Shown here: positions 8,012-15,011 of the stretch, piece by piece
How positions within the stretch are numbered: position 1 is the first letter of the stretch
Layout: each line of letters starts with the position of its first letter
Source of the DNA: an uncultured Verrucomicrobiota bacterium
GTDB taxonomy: Bacteria > Verrucomicrobiota > Verrucomicrobiae > Opitutales > Opitutaceae
DNA length: 27,146 nucleotides
Direction: 5' to 3'
Assembly (NCBI GenBank): GCA_946482165.1
Contig: CAMLQS010000022.1
Span: 1 to 27,146 of the forward strand
Program-made: the position numbers and the translations under genes
Notes under the pieces: model-generated
The model's database searches: none
What the model saw: only the letters and a program-made list of their open reading frames with translations
What the model was told of the DNA's origin: nothing

Positions 8012-9895
8012 ATGAACACCTCCGCCCCCACGCCGCCCTCGTCCGGATCGGGTTCCGTCTGCCCGCGTTGCCATCGCGCGATTCCGATCGGCGCCCTCGG
8101 CGGAGCCTGTCCCGCCTGCCTCCTCGCGGCAGGCTTTCTCTCTGAAACCGCCGCTCCCGCCCCAAGCCACGACGAGCCGCCGCCCTTGATCGCCGAACTG
8201 GCCCCGGAGTTCCCCGCCCTCGAACTTCTTGAACTGCTTGGCCGCGGCGGCATGGGCGCCGTCTACAAAGCCCGCCAACGCGACCTCGACCGCTTCGTCG
8301 CGCTCAAAATTCTGCGCGCCGGCCTCGACGCCGACCCCACTTTCGCCGCGCGCTTCGCCGACGAGGCCCGCGCCCTGGCCCGGCTCAACCATCCCGGCAT
8401 CGTCACTCTTCACGAGTTCGGACGCACCCCCGCCGGCCGCTACTTCATCGTCATGGAGTTCGTCGACGGGATGAATCTCCGCCAACTCCTCGCCGCCGGC
8501 CGCATCGCCCCGCGCGAAGCCCTCGCCATCGTGCCGCCGCTCTGCGACGCGCTTCAATACGCGCATGATCGCGGCCTCGTCCATCGCGACATAAAGCCCG
8601 ACAACATCCTGATCGACCGTCTCGGACGCGTGAAGATCGCCGACTTCGGGCTCGCCCGCCTCGCGAGTTTTCCCTCCGAGCCGGCCGGCGAGATCGCCGG
8701 CACGCCGGCCTACATGGCCCCCGAGCAACACACGCGACCCGCGAGCGTCGACCACCGCGCCGACATCTACGCGCTGGGCGTCGTGCTCTATCAGATGCTC
8801 ACCGGCGAACTCCCCGCGCCCGGCGAACTCCAGCCGCCCTCCCGCCGTGTGCAAATCGACGTCCGCCTCGACGAGATCGTCCTCCGCGCGCTCGAAACCG
8901 ATCCGGCCCTTCGCTACGCCGCCGCGGACAAATTCAAAACCGAGCTGGAGACCGTCTCCGCCTCCGCGCCCGTGGTCGCCCCCGTCGTCGTCAACCGCGA
9001 CCGCCCGTCCCCATGGCTTGGATTCCTCCTGCTCTTCGGCGCTCTCGGCGCGCTTCTGCTCGCCACCGCCGGTCGGCTGCCGGCGCGCGTCGCCAGCCAC
9101 TTCGACGGAGAGGGGCGCGCCGACGGATGGACGTCCCGCACGGCTTACCTCGTGACCGCGGCCGCCGTCCCCCTCGCTCTCGGCGCGCTCTTCGCCAGCC
9201 TCCCCCTGATTTTCCGGAAGCTGCCCGCCCGCCACATCAACCTGCCCCATCGGGACTATTGGCTCTCCCCGGAACGCAAGTCGGCCACCATCGCAACGCT
9301 CGGCCGGTGGATGGCCGCGCCCGCCTGCATGCTGGTCGTGTTCTTCGCCGAACTGCATCTCGCCACGCTGTTCGCCAACCAAATGGAACCGCCGCGCCTC
9401 TCCGGCGGCCTCCTGCTAAGCGCCACCATCGGCCTTCTGATCGCCTTGATGGCCTGGGTCGCCGGCTTCGTTCTGCGCTTCTCCGACCCGAAAGCCGGCC
9501 CCGCCGGGCTCCGCCGCCAATCCCTCGCCTTCGTCGCGGCGTGCGCGCTTTCCCTGCTCTTGCCCGCCCTTCTCTTCGCCGATGCCTGGCGCCGCTTGCC
9601 GGAAAAGCCGGGCCGCCGCGAAGAAGCCCCGCCGTCCAGCCCGATCACGGTGATGGTGCGGGGCGAAGTCGCGCGTCCCGGCCTGTATCCACTTCGCCCC
9701 GACGCGACGCTGATCGACGCCGTCGCCGCCGCCGGCGGCTGGGCTTCCCGAGGGGATCAGAGCGCCATCCTCGTCACCCCGCCCGGCTCCGGCCGCCCCG
9801 AAGTCCACGACCTCGGCGCCATCCTGCACGGCGAAGCCATCAACCCCGGCCTCGCCGCCGGCGCCACCATTTTCGTTCCCGCCCGCAACCGATAA
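8012..9895 (+). CDS. Membrane Ser/Thr protein kinase with zinc ribbon, DUF1648-like membrane module and exported SLBB domain
   Basis: A 627-residue multidomain receptor kinase. Residues 17-36 hold a zinc ribbon (C17, C20, C33, C36), common in verrucomicrobial kinases. The kinase domain (about 70-310) is complete: glycine loop GRGGMGAVY (77-85), ATP lysine K99, catalytic HRDIKPDN (D193), DFG (D211) and APE. Five hydrophobic helices follow from about W335 to residue 525; the first loop reads SHFDGEGRADGW, and a later YWLSPERK stretch also resembles DUF1648/SdpI-type membrane proteins. Five helices would put the C-terminus outside the cytoplasm. Residues 545-627 form an SLBB beta-grasp domain (VRGEVARPGLYPL ... 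ATIFVPA), the fold found in polysaccharide exporters such as Wza. It probably senses an envelope or glycan ligand and phosphorylates a cytoplasmic target. The next gene starts 15 bases later. Confidence 0.9.
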   Translation: MNTSAPTPPSSGSGSVCPRCHRAIPIGALGGACPACLLAAGFLSETAAPAPSHDEPPPLIAELAPEFPALELLELLGRGGMGAVYKARQRDLDRFVALKILRAGLDADPTFAARFADEARALARLNHPGIVTLHEFGRTPAGRYFIVMEFVDGMNLRQLLAAGRIAPREALAIVPPLCDALQYAHDRGLVHRDIKPDNILIDRLGRVKIADFGLARLASFPSEPAGEIAGTPAYMAPEQHTRPASVDHRADIYALGVVLYQMLTGELPAPGELQPPSRRVQIDVRLDEIVLRALETDPALRYAAADKFKTELETVSASAPVVAPVVVNRDRPSPWLGFLLLFGALGALLLATAGRLPARVASHFDGEGRADGWTSRTAYLVTAAAVPLALGALFASLPLIFRKLPARHINLPHRDYWLSPERKSATIATLGRWMAAPACMLVVFFAELHLATLFANQMEPPRLSGGLLLSATIGLLIALMAWVAGFVLRFSDPKAGPAGLRRQSLAFVAACALSLLLPALLFADAWRRLPEKPGRREEAPPSSPITVMVRGEVARPGLYPLRPDATLIDAVAAAGGWASRGDQSAILVTPPGSGRPEVHDLGAILHGEAINPGLAAGATIFVPARNR

Positions 9896-9910
9896 ACCCG
9901 TCTTCCGACC

Positions 9911-10588
9911 ATGACCGCCTATCCGCTCCTCCAGATTCTCCTCTACCTTTCGCTCCTGCTGGCTCCGCCCGACGCCACCCGCGTCACCATCACCGGCCCG
10001 ACACCCGCCGAAACGCTGGAGTTGCGCATCACGGTCGACGGATGGGTCGTCGCGCGCGACGGCGCCGAGTCGCGAATTTCCCTGTCCGAAGGCCGCTTGC
10101 TCGAACGGAAGGGCGCCAAATACGAATCCACCGACCTCACCGACCATATCGCGCCCGTCAAAGGCCACGACTGGACCGCCGCCCCGAAGCTCACGCTCGC
10201 CGGCCTTACGACCGTGGAGAAGACCGACACCGGTTTCGTGTTTCGCCTGAACGATGAAACCGGAGCCGACGCGCGAGCCTACACCGTCACCTATCACCGT
10301 CCCGCTCCGGTCGATTCAGCCACGACAATTTCCATCAATGTCATCGGCGCAGTGAACAAGCCCGGCGCCTATCAGGTTCCTAAAAACACCAGCCTGCTTC
10401 AGGCCATCGCGACCGCAGGGGGGATGACACGGTTATCCCATAGAAAGCAGGTTCGCATCACGCGCGGTGCCGCCGGAGAGCAACCCACCACTTACGTTTT
10501 CGATGTCGCCAAAATGATCGCGGAAGGGCGCGGAGCCCCCGAGCTGCAGGACCACGACACGATCTTCGTCCCGGAAATCATCTTTTGA
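9911..10588 (+). CDS. Exported protein with C-terminal SLBB domain
   Basis: The 225-residue protein starts with a hydrophobic segment (residues 4-18) that looks like a signal peptide, ending around APPDA; no lipobox cysteine is present. The central part (about 23-130) is beta-rich and not recognised by me. The C-terminal residues, about 138-225, form an SLBB domain (INVIGAVNKPGAYQVP, then AIATAGGM, ending DTIFVPEI) that matches the tail of the upstream kinase in layout. The two could bind the same ligand or each other outside the cytoplasm. The gene sits 15 bases after the kinase and its stop overlaps the start of the sigma-factor gene, so the three are very probably one operon. Confidence 0.8.
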   Translation: MTAYPLLQILLYLSLLLAPPDATRVTITGPTPAETLELRITVDGWVVARDGAESRISLSEGRLLERKGAKYESTDLTDHIAPVKGHDWTAAPKLTLAGLTTVEKTDTGFVFRLNDETGADARAYTVTYHRPAPVDSATTISINVIGAVNKPGAYQVPKNTSLLQAIATAGGMTRLSHRKQVRITRGAAGEQPTTYVFDVAKMIAEGRGAPELQDHDTIFVPEIIF

Positions 10589-11292
10589 CCGCCTCCTTCG
10601 TCACCACCCGTTGGACGCTCGTCCTCGACGCCGGGCGGCACGCGCGGGCGGACGCAGACACGGTCTCCGCCCGCGCCTTGGCCGATCTCTGCGCCGCCTA
10701 CCGGCCGCCGCTCCTCGGCCACGCGCTGCGGCGCGGGCTTTCCCAAACGGACGCGGACGACGCGGTGCAGGGCTTCTTCGCCCGCCTCCTCCGCCTCGAA
10801 TCCCTCGCCACGCTTCGTCCGCGCTCCGTCTGTTTCCGCGCCTGGCTGCTCGCGGCCTTCAACCACCACCTTGCCGATCTCCGCGACCACGCCCGCGCGG
10901 CGCGCCGCGATGTCCGGCTCGAGGCCCCGCTCGATGACGCCGTGCTCGCCGCGACTCGCGAACCCTCGCCCGACCGAGCCTTTGATCGCGCCTGGGCGCT
11001 CACGCTTCTGCAAACCGTCGCGGACCGCCTTCGGGCCGAGCAGCCGCCGGAACGCGCGCCCACCTTTGATTTGCTCCTGCCCGCCCTCGCGGGCCGCGGC
11101 GGCGCCGAGACCTCGCACGCCGAACTCGCCGTCCGGCTTGGCGTCTCCGAGCCGGCGCTTCGCGTCACGCTGCATCGCCTGCGCCACCGTTTCCGCGCCG
11201 TCCTGCGCGAAGAAATCGCCCACACCGTCGGCAATTCAGCCGACGTCGACTCCGAGTTGAGGCATTTGTTTTCCGCGCTGGAAAGTCCCTGA
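10585..11292 (+). CDS. ECF RNA polymerase sigma factor, 'TTRW' type
   Basis: A 235-residue sigma factor started at TTG 10585, which overlaps the stop of the SLBB gene (TTGA). No ATG is available near the conserved N-terminus SFVTTRWTLVL, typical of sigma-70 ECF proteins in Verrucomicrobiota and Planctomycetota. Region 2 covers about 30-100, with the DADDAVQGFFARL core-binding helix. Region 4 is near 172-215 (HAELAVRLGVSEPALRVTLHRLRHRFR), a helix-turn-helix for the -35 element. Such sigma factors often neighbour Ser/Thr kinases and may be controlled by phosphorylation instead of a classical anti-sigma factor; no anti-sigma gene is seen here. It is the last gene of the operon, with coupled translation from the SLBB gene. 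Confidence 0.88.
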   Translation: MTASFVTTRWTLVLDAGRHARADADTVSARALADLCAAYRPPLLGHALRRGLSQTDADDAVQGFFARLLRLESLATLRPRSVCFRAWLLAAFNHHLADLRDHARAARRDVRLEAPLDDAVLAATREPSPDRAFDRAWALTLLQTVADRLRAEQPPERAPTFDLLLPALAGRGGAETSHAELAVRLGVSEPALRVTLHRLRHRFRAVLREEIAHTVGNSADVDSELRHLFSALESP

Positions 11293-11341
11293 TGCCCCAT
11301 GGCACGGACACCCGCCCGCCCAGGGGCTTGTGGCGCTGTAG

Positions 11342-11407
11342 GCCAGACCGCTGGTCTGGCTGCCGGGGATTGCGCCCCTCTTTCGGAAGCCCGACCAACG
11401 GTCGGGC
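11342..11407. repeat. REP-like palindromic repeats
   Basis: Two perfect 8-base palindromes lie in the convergent gap between the sigma factor and tpiA: GCCAGACC/GGTCTGGC (11342-11360) and GCCCGACC/GGTCGGGC (11389-11407), each with a 3-base loop. The second ends in GGTCGGGCCTGCATC, nearly identical to a copy at 18730. They look like dispersed extragenic palindromes and could also act as transcript ends for the plus-strand operon. Confidence 0.65.
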
Positions 11408-11414
11408 CTGCATC

Positions 11415-11446
11415 AAAAGAAAGGCGCGCCGATTATCGGCGCGCCT
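11415..11446 (-). terminator. Rho-independent terminator of the gap-pgk-tpiA operon
   Basis: A perfect 12-base inverted repeat, AGGCGCGCCGAT/ATCGGCGCGCCT around one base (11422-11446), is followed in the minus-strand sense by TTTCTTTT. It begins 49 bases downstream of the tpiA stop. This is the strongest intrinsic terminator in the window. Confidence 0.85.
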
Positions 11447-11495
11447 CGGTGGCAAACGGTCCGCAAGCGGACGCGTTGCCCGGTGGACGTGTCGC

Positions 11496-12266
11496 TTACT
11501 TCGCGGCGACGGCCGCCTTCACCAGCTCGACGAAGCTGCGGGACTCGAGGGAGGCGCCGCCGATCAGGCCGCCGTCGATGTCCTTCTGGGCGAGGAGCTC
11601 GGGGGCGTTCTGCGGCTTCATGGAGCCGCCGTAGAGGATGCGCACCTTCTGCGCGACGGCGTCGCCGAAGAGCTTCACCAGGAGCGAGCGGATAAACGCA
11701 TGCACTTCCTGCGCCTGCTCGGTGGTGGCGACCTTGCCGGTGCCGATGGCCCAGACGGGCTCGTAGGCGATGACGACGCTCGTCGCGAGGTCCTTGGAGA
11801 CGCCCTCGAGGCCGGCCTCGAGCTGGGTCTGCACAACCTTGAGCGTGCTGCCGGCCTCGCGCTCGGCGAGGGTCTCGCCGACGCAGAGGATGGGCTTCAG
11901 CTGCGACTTCAGCGCGGCGAGCACCTTCTGGTTGATGAAGGTGTCGGTCTCGCCGAAGTAGCTGCGGCGCTCGCTGTGTCCAAGGATGACGTGCGAGACG
12001 AAGAGGGCGCGGAGCATGCCGGCGGAGATCTCGCCGGTGTAGGCGCCGGAGGCCTCGGGATGCATGTTTTGGGCGCCGAGCTTGACGGTGGAGCCGTCGA
12101 GCTTGGTCGCGGCGCTTTCGAGGCCGGTGAAGGGCGGGCACACGACGACGTCGACGTCGTTCTGTTTGCCGACCTCCGAGACGATGTCGGCCACGAGGGT
12201 CGCGCCGTCGGCGGCGGTCTTGTTCATCTTCCAGTTGCCGGCGATGAGTTTTTTGCGGAGGGACAT
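11496..12266 (-). CDS. tpiA: Triosephosphate isomerase
   Basis: The 256-residue protein interconverts dihydroxyacetone phosphate and glyceraldehyde-3-phosphate in the cytoplasm. All catalytic positions are visible: N11 and K13 in GNWKMN, H97 in GHSERR, E169 in AYEPVWAIGTG, and the phosphate-binding YGGS near the C-terminus. Length is normal for a TIM barrel of about 250 residues. It is the last gene of the gap-pgk-tpiA operon, 123 bases after pgk. The sequence before its ATG is pyrimidine-rich (CTCCTCCCTCC) with no Shine-Dalgarno site, so translation must use another route or an upstream-coupled ribosome. Confidence 0.98.
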   Translation of the reverse strand: MSLRKKLIAGNWKMNKTAADGATLVADIVSEVGKQNDVDVVVCPPFTGLESAATKLDGSTVKLGAQNMHPEASGAYTGEISAGMLRALFVSHVILGHSERRSYFGETDTFINQKVLAALKSQLKPILCVGETLAEREAGSTLKVVQTQLEAGLEGVSKDLATSVVIAYEPVWAIGTGKVATTEQAQEVHAFIRSLLVKLFGDAVAQKVRILYGGSMKPQNAPELLAQKDIDGGLIGGASLESRSFVELVKAAVAAK

Positions 12267-12290
12267 TTGAAGAAAGGGAGGAGGGAGGAG

Positions 12291-12359
12291 ACCTGAGAGC
12301 TGAAGAGAAGCAGAGGAAGGGCTGGGCGCCGGAACCGGAATCCTTTTCAGGTCTCAGGT
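12291..12359. repeat. Imperfect inverted repeat between pgk and tpiA
   Basis: The 14-base arm at 12291-12304 (starts ACCTGAGA) pairs with 12346-12359 (ends TCTCAGGT) at 13 of 14 positions, with a 41-base loop. It may fold in the intercistronic mRNA and tune tpiA expression, or be a remnant of a dispersed repeat. Confidence 0.55.
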
Positions 12360-12378
12360 TTCAACGCTTCAGCCCTCG

Positions 12379-12403
12379 TTTTGGAAAGCTCAGCTTTCCA
12401 AAA
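12379..12403 (-). repeat. Perfect 12-base inverted repeat spanning the pgk stop codon
   Basis: TTTTGGAAAGCT and AGCTTTCCAAAA flank one central base; the pgk stop (TGA on the minus strand, 12390-12392) is at the centre. It has A residues, not a T-tract, after the stem on the minus strand, so it is not a standard terminator. It may be an mRNA processing or stability hairpin at the end of pgk. Confidence 0.7.
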
Positions 12404-13634
12404 ACACGACGCCGGGGAGGGCCTTGCCTTCGAGGAACTCGAGGGAGGCGCCGCCGCCGGTGGAGCAGTGGGTGACCTTCTTGTGAACGCCGAACTTCTT
12501 GGCGGCCGTGGCGGTGTCGCCGCCGCCGACAACGGTCGTGGCGCCCTTGGCGGTGGCCTCGGCGATGGCGTCGGCCATGGCCTTGGTCGCGGTGGCGAAG
12601 ATATCGAACTCGAACACGCCCGCGGGGCCGTTCCAGACGATGGTCTTCGATTCGAGGATGGCCTTGCGGTAGAGCTCGATGCTCTTCGGGCCGGCGTCGA
12701 AGCCTTCCCAACCGTCGGGGATGCCGCTCTCCATCGTGGCCGGCTGGGTCTCGGAGTCGGCGGCGAACTTGTTCCCGCAGACGAAGTCGATCGGGAAGAT
12801 CAGCTCCACGCCCTTGGCCTTCGCCTTGGCCTCGAGCTCCGCGACGATCTCGGCGCCGGCCTTGTCGTAGAGGGACGAGCCGATCTTCATGCCGCGATTC
12901 ACCTTGTGGAAGGTGTAGGCCATGCCGCCGCCGATGATGACCTTGTCGGCCTTGTCGAGGAGGTTGTTGATGAGGGGGATCTTGTCCGCGATCTTCGCGC
13001 CGCCGAGGATGGCGAGCAGCGGACGGTCGGGAGCCTCGAGCACCTTGTTGAAGGCCTTGAGCTCGGCTTCCATGAGGAAACCGGCGGCCTTCTGCGGGAG
13101 GGCGACGCCGACCATCGAGGAGTGCGCGCGGTGGGCGGTGCCGAAGGCGTCGTTGACGAACACGTCGCCGAGCTTCGTCAGCGAGGCGCGGAAGGCGGCG
13201 ACGGCGGCCGGATCGGCCTTCTTGGAAGTGCCGTCCTCAAGCTTCACCTTGCCCTCTTCCTCGATGTGGAAGCGGAGGTTTTCGAGGAGGACGACCTCGC
13301 CGGCGGCGAGGTTCGCGCAGGCGGATTCGACGGAGGCGCCGACGCAGTCGTCCAGGAACTTCACGGGCTTGCCGAGGAGCTTGGACAACTCGTCCGCGAC
13401 GGGCTTGAGCGAGAACTTGGCGATGCGCTGGCCGTCCGGGCGGCCGAGGTGCGACATGAGGACCACCGAGGCGCCCTGCTCAAGGGCGTATTGGATCGTG
13501 GGCAGCGCGGCGGTGATGCGCGCGGTGTTCGTGATGGCGCCGGTCACCTTGTCCTGCGGGACGTTGAAGTCGACGCGCATGAGGACGCGTTTGCCGGAGA
13601 GGGAAAGGTCGCGGATGGATTTGAACTTGGCCAT
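12390..13634 (-). CDS. pgk: Phosphoglycerate kinase
   Basis: The 414-residue enzyme transfers phosphate from 1,3-bisphosphoglycerate to ADP. Family signatures are present in order: RVDFNVP (residues 20-26), SHLGRP for substrate binding, [37 protein letters not shown], and the nucleotide-binding WNGPAGVFE and GGGDTATA. The length is typical of a bacterial PGK. It is the middle gene of the glycolytic operon, 118 bases downstream of gap. No Shine-Dalgarno site is visible before the ATG (the sequence is T- and C-rich). The gap to gap is filled by a 9-base iterated repeat in inverted arrangement, and the stop lies inside a perfect hairpin. Confidence 0.98.
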   Translation of the reverse strand: MAKFKSIRDLSLSGKRVLMRVDFNVPQDKVTGAITNTARITAALPTIQYALEQGASVVLMSHLGRPDGQRIAKFSLKPVADELSKLLGKPVKFLDDCVGASVESACANLAAGEVVLLENLRFHIEEEGKVKLEDGTSKKADPAAVAAFRASLTKLGDVFVNDAFGTAHRAHSSMVGVALPQKAAGFLMEAELKAFNKVLEAPDRPLLAILGGAKIADKIPLINNLLDKADKVIIGGGMAYTFHKVNRGMKIGSSLYDKAGAEIVAELEAKAKAKGVELIFPIDFVCGNKFAADSETQPATMESGIPDGWEGFDAGPKSIELYRKAILESKTIVWNGPAGVFEFDIFATATKAMADAIAEATAKGATTVVGGGDTATAAKKFGVHKKVTHCSTGGGASLEFLEGKALPGVVFLES

Positions 13635-13654
13635 GATGGGAGGCGAAAAAAATT

Positions 13655-13727
13655 AAACCACGGAGAGCACGGAGTTCACGGAGAGGCTGAAAATTAGCCT
13701 CCGTGTTCTCCGTGTCCTCCGTGGTTT
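13655..13727. repeat. Inverted repeat built from 9-base iterations (CACGGAG units)
   Basis: The left arm reads as three 9-base units with a shared CACGGAG core (CCACGGAGA, GCACGGAGT, TCACGGAGA). The right arm holds the complementary CTCCGTG units, ending in CCGTGGTTT. Together they can form an imperfect stem of about 30 bases around a short A/T-rich loop, between gap and pgk. Similar CACGGAG iterations occur between genes in many environmental bacterial genomes. In one frame it translates to an NHGEHG-type peptide, a frequent false protein end. Confidence 0.8.
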
Positions 13728-13752
13728 ATATTAAGAGTGAACGAACTCGGGC

Positions 13753-15011
<1,259 letters not shown>

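Noticed and set aside
7733..9382. Long open frames opposite real genes, such as 549 codons here (minus) and 616 codons at 19444-21294 (plus)
   Set aside because: They mirror strongly coding genes on the other strand, have no recognisable domains and show low-complexity Arg, Gly, Ala or His-rich composition, as expected in high-GC DNA.
12381..13697. Plus-strand frame ending in an NHGEHGVHGE peptide
   Set aside because: It is the antisense of pgk running into the CACGGAG repeat; the peptide is the translated repeat.
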